Below are positions 11,591 through 22,289 of a stretch of 64,000 bases of DNA, piece after piece. The stretch's first letter is position 1. Every line of letters begins with the position of its first letter. Origin of the DNA: Xylocopa sonorina (lineage: Eukaryota; Arthropoda; Insecta; Hymenoptera; Apidae); the NCBI RefSeq assembly GCF_050948175.1, contig NC_135209.1, forward strand, positions 744,001 through 808,000. The letters run 5' to 3'. Below the pieces are notes generated by a model, which saw nothing but the letters and a program-made list of their open reading frames with translations, did no database searches and was not told the DNA's origin. The position numbers were made by a program, and so were the translations under genes.

Positions 11591-11839
11591 CGCTACCGAG
11601 TGATCGTAAAAGAGTTGCCAAACAATAGGGATGAGCAATTACTAATAAACGTGTAGACGATATGAACGCGTTGAATTGCGGCGACTTATCGAAGAAGCAG
11701 CAAATTCGTTGCACAAAACTGATTAAAAGTTGCAAAGGCATCGATGAAGACAACATTGATGCATACATTAAAGAAAACAAGCATTGTTAAAATGAATATA
11801 ATTTGCACCAGCAATGTATTAATTATGTGTCATACATAT

Positions 11840-11995
11840 CGAATGGCTGAATCCCAGCGAGTAACTGCACGAGAAATAATAAAAGAATTGTTAGAAAACG
11901 GAATAATACAAGATCACCGTAACGCGAGTCTAATTGCTCTAATAAAAAAAAAAAAACAGGAGAATATCGACTTTGCATGGATCATCGACAATTAA
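11840..11995 (+). pseudogene. Start of gypsy reverse transcriptase
   Basis: The open frame ending at 11,995 reads YRMAESQRVTAREIIKELL, then ENGIIQDHRNASLIALIKKK and a degraded R-x-C-x-D-Y-type block (DFAWIIDN). This is the first RT segment of gypsy elements (residues before the palm). The rest of RT is absent because the CCCAGACAAC element at 12,021 cuts it. Confidence 0.7.
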
Positions 11996-12020
11996 ACGCG
12001 ATCACTATTAGGAATAAATA

Positions 12021-12650
12021 CCCAGACAACCAGCAATTGGCACACGAGTGACACCGGGTGGAACGAAGCACTGTACTGGGACAATGCTGCCACTCAGCTC
12101 TCGTTACGGCACAGGGCTAGCACTGGGGCGACACGCGTGTCACGGCACTATTAAAGCAGCGCGATATAGCACACGGGCAACACGACAGTGCCAATGACTA
12201 TCAGCCCACCATAGTGACACGCGTGGCAACGATGTAGGCTGATATTTACTAATGGGGAAGCTGTTTCCATAAAAATTATAAACGAATATTAAAAATTACT
12301 AAACTAAGCAGATTATTTATTCTGATTCTAAAACAGATACACTGACACGAAACAAAGATATAAGAACTTGTTTTTATTATTTTCTATAATGTATAACTCG
12401 ATACAGCGATTTTTTCGCAAAGTCGTTAATTACTCTATCGTAAAATTATATACACTTATTTTATAAATATTTTTTTCAACTCATCGTTACAAATTCATGC
12501 AATAAAGGGTATATTAAATACGATGGTACTTGGAAAACAACTATCAAAATGTCTATCAATATGCATATGTATGGCGTTATCGACTTTCGCATCTCAGCAA
12601 ACACATTCACTGCCATCTACTTCCGCTCCTCGGAAGGTACATTTTCGATA
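12021..12650 (-). mobile_element. CCCAGACAAC element copy 1 (truncated)
   Basis: Starts CCCAGACAACCAGCAATTGG directly after TA (12,019-12,020), then follows the inverse of the right half of the full copy at 56,640-57,765, including CACGCGTG-type motifs and the AT-rich core. Similarity fades after about 12,560 and the expected left end is not found. No protein is encoded. Confidence 0.75.
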
Positions 12651-12697
12651 GGAAATTGTTTCAAAATTAATTCGCGCCATTTATAAAAAAGAGACTC

Positions 12698-14603
12698 CCC
12701 AGACAACACAAGAAAAGATTGTGGCGACACTTCCGAGGGGTGTCAGCATATCCGTAGCAATCTGTGACCGCATTCGTTAGCTAAAATGCCGGCACGCAGT
12801 GCCAGCACGTTCTAGTCATCAGCGTAACACGCGTGGGAATGACACTGCACCAGCATCAGCATGACACGCGTGTCATCGTTCCATTCAAAAATTTGTTCTG
12901 CATTGGCATAGGCGTCACATTTATTAGTGGGGAACCTGTTTTTCCGTACAAATTAAATACGTCAGAGTTCAAATATTCACATACGAGTATTGACAGACGT
13001 TTTGGTAGTTCTTTGCCAATATTTATAGTTACTGAGAGAGCTATATATATTTTTTCAATTCGTCAGAAAAATTCATGCCAATAGAGAATGTTAAATACGA
13101 TGGCAGCATATTAATATGTAATAACTGATACATTTACTTATAACCCAGAGAACCAGCGATTGTAGCGCCAATGGCACCGGGTGGAACTCTAAGCACTGTG
13201 CTAGCACAGTGCTGCCTCTCAGTTCTCGTAACAGCACAGGGCTAGCACTGGAGCGACACTGCGTGTCACGGCACTATCAAAGCACGGCGATATAGCAGAA
13301 GGCCGACACGGCGTGCCAATGACACTATCAGCTCACCATAGTGACACACGTGCCAGTGGCGTGGGCTAATATATACCAATGAAGAAGCTGTTTGCATAAA
13401 AATTATAAACGAATATTAAAAATGACTATACTAAGCAATTTATTTATTTCGATTCGAAAATAGATACACTGACACGAAAGAAAGATAGAAAAACTTATTT
13501 TTATTATTTTCTATAAACTATAACTTAATACAGCGATTTTTTCAGAAAAGTCGTTAATTACTTTATCGTAAAAATACATACACTTATTTTATAAATATTT
13601 TTTTCAACTCATCGTTGAAAATTCATGTAACAAAGGTATATTTTATATTTAATAATCCTTACAAACGATAAAACCATTTACCACAAGAATATATGTACCA
13701 AAGGAAAACAAATAATTACGTTCAATATTTTCATCTGAAAATTGTGATACGCTAGTAAAGTAAACATAACTTAATTAGTTCAACATTTTATAAGTAAATG
13801 TATCATTTATTACATTTCCTTAAACAATATGCTGCCATCGTATTTAATACTCTCTATTGGCATGAATTTTCCTGACGAATTGAAAAAATATATATGGCTC
13901 TCTCAGTAACTATAAATGTTGGCAAACAACTACCAAAACGTCTGTCAGTACTCGTATGCGGATATTTAAACTCTGACGTATTTAATTTGTACGGAATAAC
14001 AGGTGATTCCCCATTAACAAATGTGACGCCTACGCCAATGCAGAAAAAATTTTTGAATGGAACGATGACACGCGTGTCACGCTGGTGCTGGCGCAGTGTC
14101 ATTCGCACGCGTGTTACGCTGGTGACTAGAACGTGCTGCCACTGCGTGCCGGCATTTTAGCTAACAAGTGCGGACGTAGATGACTACGGATCTGCTGACA
14201 CTCCTCGGAAGTGTCGCTACAGTGCCGGTATGGTGTCGCCACCATCTTATCTTGTGTTGTCTGGGTTTCTTTCGTGACAATGTATCTATTTTCGAATCGA
14301 AATAAATAAATTGCTTAGTTTAGTCATTTTTAATATTCGTTTACAATTTTTATGGAAACAGCTTCTCCATTAGTATATATCAGCCTACGCCACTGCCACG
14401 CGTGTCACTATGGTGAGCTGATAGTGTCATTGGCACTGCTGTGTCACCCCTGTGCTATATCGCGGTGCTTTGATAGTGCCGTGACACGCGTGTCGCCCCA
14501 GTGCTAGCCCTGTGCCGTTACGAAAAATGAGTGGCGGCACCGTGCTAGCACAGTGCTTAGTTCCACTCGGTGTCACTGGCGTGCCAATCGCTGGTTGTCT
14601 GGG
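12698..14603 (+). mobile_element. CCCAGACAAC element copy 2, split by copy 3
   Basis: Left part 12,698-13,143 begins CCCAGACAACACAAGA; right part 14,266-14,603 ends CGCTGGTTGTCTGGG. Compared with the full copy at 56,640, about 305 bp of the middle (the segment matching 57,121-57,425) is missing at the place where copy 3 sits. So this is either an insertion with flanking deletion or a recombination product. The ends carry several GACACGCGTGTC-like palindromes. Confidence 0.75.
13144..14265 (-). mobile_element. CCCAGACAAC element copy 3 (full length, nested)
   Basis: It starts CCCAGAGAACCAGCGATTG and ends CTTGTGTTGTCTGGG, 1,122 bp, close in length and sequence to the copy at 56,640-57,765 (1,126 bp) but inverted. 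GC-rich ends of roughly 250 bp contain repeated CACGCGTG-type motifs and flank an AT-rich centre. The left flank is TTATAA; the right flank is copy 2 sequence, without a TA at the junction. Short open frames on both strands are conserved only because the DNA is. Confidence 0.8.
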
Positions 14604-16063
14604 AAGGGTTAAAATAACATAAAGGACCTTTTCCAGAAAATATAATAATAACCTTTCACAGAAAATATAATAATACATCATTTACATAACAATAAATATT
14701 AAAATTTAGGAATATCAGTGTTTCGTGCCACTCTCGACGCGATACCCGTGCTTCAACAGCGGCCAGGTATACTGGCCAGCAGAGGTTGTAAGGCTCTGCT
14801 CGGTGTCCCCGACTGTTTAGACCGGTGTGCAAATGGGCGATAGGAGAAACTATAGTCGGTCCACTGCAAGCGGTGGTCTTTGACGCGGATAAGGGCTCAC
14901 GTCGTTGTGATGAAGTCCGTGCTTCCAACCGTCGCAGCGACTTCTCGCGAGGAGTAACTCCTGCTCTCACGGTTTGGATGCTGCTGTGAGATTACCGTAT
15001 TGACAGACTAACTGTTGACCCAGAAATTGTCTGCTGAAGGGGGATCAATCCTAATATGTGGTGGGTTTTCAGGGATTGTATGCCGTAGCAAAACAATTAA
15101 GCTGAAAGAGCCCAACTCCTGGAGAGCGCGTACCTCCTCGACTATATTTCTCTTGATCGCCTTTGATAGTTGGTGGAATGAGTTGTAAGAGTTAGATGAG
15201 GACTCGGTTCAGAGAGGAATGTTCAAGTGCAAGGCTGAAGCTCAACTCATTTTCTTTGGAAAATGATGAAAGATTCTAACCCTGGATTAGTTCTTCCGTC
15301 TCATTGGACCACAAGGGTCTTATGTTGGGGGTGCCAAACGTTGACACTGGTCTATGATGAGTGTCTATGTTATCCGCTTGAAGTGTTTGGTGTTTGAAAG
15401 GTGGTACTCCAAAAGAGAAAGTGGCCATGAAGTCTACGTTCTGTCAGGCACGTGCCATTAAACATGACATTATCAATAGGCGCTAGGTCTGGTCTTTTTA
15501 AGCTTGGAGTTTCTTTCTACAGTCCGAATGCAGACTAAGTGGGCCTTCGGTTGTTGAGGCCATAAACTCGAATTCAAACAATTAGCGATGGACTGAACGA
15601 ATTGCCTCTTGAAAGTAGTTACTGAGGTTCGTAGATGCCAGAGCGCCAGCTGAATGCTCCCAGATGAGGACTGAGGTCCCCTGCTGGACTCTTGGGTGGA
15701 ATTTATGCCCGTGGTTGACAATGGCAAAATGGAAACATGCATGACAGAATGGAACTGAGTGACCAGAAAAGAAGGATCTGGAAAACATCCTAAGACCCGT
15801 GGGTGTGTCACGGAACAGTCAGTATGATCAATTGTTTGAGTGATATGACAGAATTTATGGTGTGTCATAGTAATTAAATTTAAATGTCCTACTATTTGGA
15901 CATAAAATTAAATAAAATTGTGCTTATAAGGAATTCTAATGGAAATAATTGATGACAATAAGGAACATTTTTCACACTGTACAATCTTAAAACATTTGAA
16001 AAGGGACACGAAAATAATACAAAAAATATAAGGACTTACTAAATAATCTAAAATATAATGTTG
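14604..16063. other. Higher-GC unassigned region
   Basis: GC content is visibly higher than the surroundings. Minus-strand frames exist (14,970-14,656; 15,868-15,473) but I recognise no domain in them. The region ends at an LTR-like repeat and may be the internal part of a decayed retroelement. No gene is claimed. Confidence 0.4.
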
Positions 16064-16450
16064 TGTGGCGGCTACGATTCCGTCCCGGATACAGGCCCGC
16101 GCGCTTCTTAATCCCGACATCCGTCTGGTTCGTGTCCATCATTCAGGTCAAGCAATTATTATCCTCAAGAATTTGTCGCGACTGAGCATTGCCCAGTCGT
16201 GTACGGTAGATCCTTGACTTCGATTTATTTATAACCAATTTCCGTCCCTTGCGTTTTCGTGTAAGCGTTCGCTTTCCACGTCCGCGCATCCATCCTTTTC
16301 GTTCTTGGTTTTCCCATCCTTTCCTGTACGCATTTTTAAAGGAGGATATTTTCGCCTTTGCAACAGTTCGTTTAGAACACCCAGTTCGACTAGAGCAATT
16401 TGTCTAGAACACTTGGTTCGTTCAGAGCGGTTCGTTCAGATCCTCCATTC
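16064..16450. repeat. LTR-like repeat, family B copy 2 (truncated)
   Basis: Begins TGTGGCGGCTACGATTCCG as in copy 1 (1,829) and follows it through the GTTTGTGTCCATCAT-type block and the CATTTTTAA block to the GTTCG/TAGAAC repeats. About 60-70 bp near the start are missing, and the terminal inverse motif of copy 1 is absent, so the right end is lost near 16,450. Confidence 0.65.
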
Positions 16451-16985
16451 TTCTAGAAACTCTCAATTTACTTTCTGAAAACTTTTTCACATAGTTTCTA
16501 TTCTCTCTTCTTCCAAATTATTCCCAGCTTATCTATTTCTTTGTTACTTCCCTAATCTATGATTCTATCTTTTTAATTCTTTTCTTCTTGTATTTAATAT
16601 ATATACATGTGTATTTATTTATAATGAGATATTGTTATTATTGCCTTAATATTTTGCTTTCAGAGCTGCTTCTGATAACTTCCGCACAAAATACCGTTGC
16701 ATTTGACATACATTATATTCGTTGCATGAAATAATAATTTTTGCAAGGTTATCGATCTATTATGTTAACTGTATAACAATTATTTCATTCATTTTTTCAA
16801 ACTCTACGATATTAATTTTATGTGGTATGAAATAACTTTTAAAACAGTAGCTAAGCTAAATATCAGTTTATTATCAATATTTCTTACCATTATTCAACTT
16901 TATATTTATTTAATTGCTTTTGTATTCTTTTTTTTTAAGGATTTGTTTATTATGATTATCTTACATTGCTTGGCATGTTTTAAAA
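16451..16985. other. AT-rich sequence, nothing recognised
   Basis: Low-complexity AT-rich DNA with a short plus-strand open frame that lacks motifs. Nothing else is seen. Confidence 0.5.
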
Positions 16986-16989
16986 AACA

Positions 16990-17165
16990 ATTCTTAAAGC
17001 ATTGAATCAGTACAGTCTATTAATTTAATTTCGTTTAATTTTGTTTCACAAAGCAGGGCTATGTCGGAATTGTGTTGGGTGAGGAAATCTGCGAGTGTAT
17101 CTCTTTTGCCTTTTGACATAAGTGAGTTATTGTTTATTTCTATTATTTTGAAAATTTTGTTCTGT
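16990..17165 (-). pseudogene. Non-LTR ORF2 start (AP-type endonuclease fragment)
   Basis: The minus strand gives KIFKIIEINNNSLMSKGKRD then DFLTQHNSDIALLCETKLN, with a frame change nearby. The I-A-L-L-x-E-T-K-L block holds the Glu of the apurinic-type endonuclease active site found in jockey-clade ORF2 proteins. It lies downstream of ORF1 on the same strand. The rest of ORF2 is missing. Confidence 0.65.
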
Positions 17166-17289
17166 ATTGTGGCTGTTCGCGTGTGAACTATTTTGGGGTG
17201 TGTTTGCCATTAAAAGGCGATTTCGAGGGCCTCTGCGATTAGGTTTATTCTGATGGCGTTTTCTTCGATGTTCTCCGTGAGCTTGGAGT

Positions 17290-18700
17290 GGAGGGAGTCA
17301 ATGGTTTGTTTTATTTGGGAGAAGTGAAGAATCTATGACATCCGGGTGGTGGAAAGCTGGTTTTAGGTGTAGCTGTGTTTGAGCTTTGGTCCTGTACATG
17401 TGTGACGGTTTGTGTTTGGAAGCAATTTCGCTGAAGAATACTCCTAATTTTATGTAGTTGAGGATAGATTTTTGTTTTTTTTTTTCTTGTCTAGTTTCGC
17501 TATTGTCTTTCTTTATTCTATTTTTAGCCTTATTCCTTTTAATTTTAAGGCAGCCCCTGTACATGCGGAGTGGCCAAAATTTTTGCAGTTTACTCAGTAG
17601 GATTTGCTGTTGGACGGATCTGAGGTGAGGTTATGAGGTGTTTTTTCACATTCGCCTGAGTTATGCTTTTGGTCACATTTAACGCATCTATATTCTAAGT
17701 TACAATTTGTTGCAACGTGTATGATTCGCTGACATTTTTTGCATTGAATTCGTTCTTTAATTATTAATTTCTCCCAGCTTACCATTGTACATGGTACTGA
17801 TTTTATGAATTTGAGGTTGTTTAAATTGTTGCCTGAAATTTGTACTATATATATTGGTAAGTTGTTCTTTTTACTATGGTGTGCTTTGTGATAAATTTTT
17901 TGACTGATAAGAAGTTTAAATTTTCGACGTTAATTCTCCTAAATACTGTGAGGATTTCTTTCTCCTCAAAGTCATTTTCTAGCCCTTTTAGGAGGACCAT
18001 TTGGTTTTTCTTGTTTCTTGGTGTAAATGTGTACAATTCTATGTTGCTATTTTTTAAGATATTACATGCCATTTTGTAGGTTTTTATGTTTTTAGCATAT
18101 AGCGTAAAGTGTGTTTAATGGGGGTTGTTATGTATAATGATTGGAGGTACCTTAGTATCTATGTTTGAGTCTGCGATCGCGCTTTGGTGTGGTGGTAAGG
18201 CGGATTGTATACCTTGGCTTGAGTTTATGTTTTTTACTGGTTTCGGCTGATGAGTTGGTAGACTTGGGCTTGGGGCCTGAGGAAAGGGTAAGTTGCATTT
18301 TCTCTTAAAGGTCTGGTGGGAGTTCTCTGGCCGCAAGCCCCTGGCTGAGTGAGTGTCCTGAGGTTGAAAAGGTTTGTGGGTGGTTGTCATCCTTCCTTTT
18401 TGTGCCTGTTACTGGTTCTCTTGAGGCGTTTTTCCTTGAGGAAGTGACCTTTGCTCAGATCGATTCTGTCAAGTCCATTGTGGTGGAAGAGTCTAGATGT
18501 TGGATTTCCATTTCTTCGGTTGATTTTGTGCATTTTAGGTTGCTTAATTCTGTAGCCAGTGGCATAGGAACTTTCTCTTTTTTATCTTTTCCATCAATTA
18601 GAATTTGAATTTGCAGAGAGAGTTGTTCTATCAGTTTTGTTAACTGTTTATTTTGGATCACAAGTTCTTTATAGGATAGGGGTTGCAGTTTTTTTGACCC
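17290..18700 (-). pseudogene. Jockey-like non-LTR retrotransposon ORF1 (gag-like)
   Basis: Reading from 18,660 downward: a polar N-terminus with a helical stretch (TKLIEQLSLQIQILID), Pro-rich linker frames (18,390-18,115), a pre-knuckle domain IELYTFTPRNKKNQMVLLKG with DFEEKEILTVFRRINVENL (18,060-17,930), then zinc knuckles CKKCQ...HVATNC and CVKCDQKH..GEC (17,740-17,650), and a basic tail (17,564-17,298). The order pre-C2HC domain then two to three knuckles is characteristic of jockey-clade ORF1. Several stops and frameshifts break it into four open pieces. The promoter and 5' end are not defined. Confidence 0.8.
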
Positions 18701-18750
18701 TCTTGTCGAATTCGTGAGATCCTTCTGCCTTTTCGTGTTTAAATTAGAAG

Positions 18751-19729
18751 CTGGATTAAGTCTTTTTATTTGTTTCTTTCCTTTTAGCTGTTAGTTGAAT
18801 AAATGTTGTTTGTAGATAATGTTCCCCACTTCTAATATTTTGGAGTCTCAGACTTGACTTACTGATGATGAAAAAGTATAAAAAATATACTATACATTGG
18901 GTTGTATTGTTTATTTAAATGGAGCACATGTAGCATGGTAGTCTAGAAAGCAAAGTATCATGGTTTTGTCAAACAAAATGAGACAGAGTTCATTGCGGCT
19001 TCAAGTTACTATTTAGAAATGGAATAGTTAAAATTGCTGATGGAAGAAATCAAGAAACAACCAAGATGATTAGATCAGGACAGATGAATAAAAGAACAAG
19101 GTATATAAACATAAGGATAAGATTTATGCATGAAGCGTTTGCTAAAAAATTGTTTATGTTACATTATTATCTTTTAAATGAATTAAGAGCTGATTTAACA
19201 ACTAAACCACTGTTATTTGTAAAATTCAATAAATTCAAAAACATATTAATATATAAACATTATTGATTGTCTAATTTTGTGCTTAGAGAATTAGATTGGC
19301 AACAACCTACATTGTACAGTGATTGTTGTCTGTACATGTGGAAACTGTTTTTGTTCACAAGTTGGTAAGCATAAAGAAAAAAGTATAAAGGAGGAATGAA
19401 AAAGTAAAAGTAGTATGGACTTCCATTTTAACAGTAAGAAGTGCATTTTTTATTTGTCCTGTTACCTGAACATACCAGATAACCAAATTAAAATCTGTAC
19501 AAAACAACAACACAATTAACATCAATTCAAAGTAGAAAAACATACAAATGAAATAGTAAACAAAGCAAGAAAAATGTTGGACATTCTATTGTAAAATACA
19601 TTACACACAAAAAAAAACAAATATGAATACAATCTTTATAACAGACTACTCTCCAGAAGTAGAAAGATCACTCTTCAAACAATGTCTTTTAGTGTGATAA
19701 CTTATATCATTCTGGAAAATAAAAATTTA
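18751..19729. other. Unassigned AT-rich intergenic sequence
   Basis: No domain, repeat end or RNA gene recognised between the jockey-like relic and the next TIR element. Confidence 0.45.
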
Positions 19730-19790
19730 CCCAGACAAGCAGCGATTGGCACGCCAGTAGCAATGGATGGAACGAATTCCGTGGCAGGAC

Positions 19791-21440
19791 CACAGTATAC
19801 AGTAGCGCAAGTAGCATGATTTTGTGTGGCACAAAATTTAATGCCCATGCTCGTCAATAAATTCCGAATCGCAGAGCCATCTGAACTTCTGCCTCACTTG
19901 CTCTTTAGTGTATTTTTTCTCTCTCTTTCTTAGCCAATGTAGTAGATACTGTAAAAGTTGAAGGCGAGACTAAGTAATATAAATTAATAGAATAATTAAA
20001 ATTATATCTTATATTTTTTTGTAATTTTCCATAATATATATATATATATTTTGTTGTAGTAATGTATGTGTGGAAGAGGCTGTAAAAGTTGCAGAAGGGA
20101 ATAGGTAATATATATTAATGGAATAATGAATTTTTGTATTTTTAATTATTAAGTTTATAAATTATACCTAAATTGTTTTCAGCAATGCAGAAACCTCTAA
20201 AATAATTCTGCTAACCTGTCATTCTGCTACCAGTAATTTTGAGATAGAAGTAATGAAACCATAAGTTTATACTTTTACTGTATTTTATTTTATTTTATTT
20301 CATATTATTTTGTTGTTCATTTTGTGTCAGCTAATTTATAATTATATAGTTGTATATCATATATTTAAAAATCCATTTTACGAATCTGACAGATTTAAAT
20401 ATTACAAAGGCTGAAGAGCCTGAAATGAGCATGGTGATGACTCGTACAAAGAAATTGTTAGATGATAGTCTTGGAGTAAAAAAATTATGCGAACAAGTTA
20501 AAAAATTACCAGCGCAAAATAGAGCATTGCATGAACAAATTCGGCGATTGCATGTGAAGGAAAAGAAGGAAAAACCAGTCACGACGAGTAGACGACATGA
20601 ATATAACAATTTTAGGGAACTAGGTTATAAGTTATTAACAGAAGATTTTAACAGCTAGACAAATAGGCGCACAATGTAAAAGTAAACGTTGCAGAAGATA
20701 TGATTCACAGTCTAAAAAATTTGCCTTGCCATTATTTTTTTCAAGCCCATGAACTTACAAGGAATTACAAAAATCAATGGCGTTACTTCAATCCGTACTT
20801 TGCAGTTATTTACATCAGGTAGCTCAAATATGAAAGGAGTTGGAAGAAATAAAAAATAGGTTGCAATATATATATATATATATATATAAATTTATGCAAT
20901 ATATTTTTATATATGTATATATTAATTTATGCAAGTATATTTTTATTAAAAATATGATATCTTCGTTTTTTCATTAATGAAACCTTTACTTTTAAGATAT
21001 TATATGTTTGTTACCGATATATTTGTATATGTAGGTATTAAGTATATATAAAATAACTAAAATAAATTTTAAAATAAAATATACAATGTATAATATATTT
21101 TTTGTATTTTTCATTATATTTTCTCTTGTTTACCTTGTATAATATTTATGTTCTTACATTTTTATAGTCATAGTAACATGTGTATTTTATATTTTTTTGA
21201 TTTTTGCTTTCTTTCCTTATTTTACAGTGTATTAGAAATAATACATTTATTATTTTTATTAAATTTTGATTAACTAAATGTAGAAATAAGTTGGGCAGAT
21301 AGAGAGTAAAAAAATGCAAGTGAGATTGAAATCCAGATGGCTCTGCGAACTGGATTTTTATGACGCGCATGCGCACTCAATTTTTTTTGGAACACCGACA
21401 TCAAAGTCACCGATAGGAGGTTTCGCTACTGTATACTGTG
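19791..21440 (+). mobile_element. P/THAP-superfamily-like DNA element with perfect 17-bp TIRs
   Basis: The ends are CACAGTATACAGTAGCG (19,791-19,807) and its exact inverse (21,424-21,440). Inside, both ends remain similar for about 130 bp, including a shared CGCAGAGCCATCTG block. Simple TA runs lie in the middle (20,030-20,050; 20,865-20,890). A degraded coding segment at 20,400-20,830 resembles P-type transposase. An 8-bp target duplication typical of P elements is not visible, perhaps because flanking DNA was lost. A similar end occurs at 47,368-47,384. Confidence 0.7.
20400..20830 (+). pseudogene. P/THAP9-like transposase fragment
   Basis: The open frame ending at 20,658 has a helical stretch LCEQVKKLPAQNRALHEQIR with basic residues, like the coiled coil after a THAP domain. 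After a frameshift, RRYDSQSKKFALPLFFSSP, stop, TYKELQKSMALLQ follows (about 20,690-20,800). It fits the P-superfamily pattern Y-S-x-x-x-K-x-F-A-L-x-L-x-F-x-S-x-x-A-Y-x-x-L-x-K. The THAP zinc finger and the catalytic core are not found, so this is a short relic. Assignment is from remembered family pattern only. Confidence 0.6.
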
Positions 21441-22289
21441 TCTTCTTAACATTGGGGTGACACTCGTGTCACGGCACTATTAAAGCACCGCGATATGGTA
21501 GAGGAGCAACATCGCCGTTGCAATGACACTATCAGCTCACCATAGTAACACGCGTAGCAATGGCGTAGACTGATATTTACTAATGGGGAAGCTGTTTCCA
21601 TAAAAATTATAAACGAATACGAAAAATGACTAAATTCAGCAATTTATTTATTTTGATTCTAAAATAGACATACCGGCACGAAACAAAAATATAATAACTC
21701 GATTTTATTATTTTCTATAAACTAGCTCGATACGGCGATTTTTTCCATAAAGTCGTTAATTACTTCATCATAAAAATATATACATTTATTTTACATATAT
21801 TTTTTTCAATTCATCGTTACAAATTCATGCAATTGAGGGTTATATTAAATACGATGACAGCATGTTATTTAAGAAATTACACAAGGCGAAGTTAGGGACG
21901 CAACAGCATGAATTTTTGTTTTATAAGTAATATTTTATTTTATAAATAATATTTTTATTTTATGACGAGTTGAAAAAAATATATTTGGCTCTCTCGATAA
22001 CTATAACTATTGGAAAACAACTATCTAAATATCTATTAATACTCATATGTTGAACATCTACTGACATCTAACGGTTTTAATTTGTATGAAAACACAGGTT
22101 CCCAGTTAGCAAATGTGATCCTACGCCACTGCTGAGGAGATTCATGAATGGAACGAAGGCAGGCGTGTTACGATGGTGCTGGCATTTTAGTTAACGAATC
22201 CGGTCGGCTGTGGATCTGCTGACATTCCTCGGAAGTGGCAACACAGTGTCGGTATGGTGTCGTCACCATCTTGTCGTGTATTGTCTGAG

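Larger units (their letters stand above)
10560..12020 (+). mobile_element. Gypsy-type relic 3 (gag end, protease, RT start), interrupted
   Basis: In order on the plus strand: a gag zinc knuckle (10,750-10,840), the first half of an aspartic protease (10,880-10,916), a solo LTR insertion (10,917-11,392), the rest of the protease (11,398-11,590) and the first RT block (11,840-11,995). The relic is cut at 12,020 by a CCCAGACAAC element. The order gag, protease, RT fits a gypsy element. It is oriented opposite to the gypsy relic just to the left and is therefore a separate insertion. Confidence 0.7.
19730..22289 (-). mobile_element. CCCAGACAAC element copy 4, carrying a P-like insertion
   Basis: Starts CCCAGACAAGCAGCGATTGG after TA (19,728-19,729) and ends GTATTGTCTGAG followed by TA (22,290-22,291), so a TA target duplication is plausible. 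Element sequence covers 19,730-19,790 and 21,441-22,289; between them sits an unrelated 1,650-bp element. About 40 bp of the host element are missing at the junction. The left-end half is more diverged than in copies 3 and 6. Confidence 0.8.

Noticed and set aside
12833..13084. Open frames conserved between CCCAGACAAC copies (12,833-13,084 +; 13,854-14,108 -; 56,797-57,099 +, and the opposite-strand frames 13,894-14,160 and 56,745-57,011)
   Set aside because: Both strands are open and equally conserved, the frames are under 105 codons, start in the palindromic end region and are lost in older copies. Conservation follows from DNA-level similarity of young copies, not from a protein.
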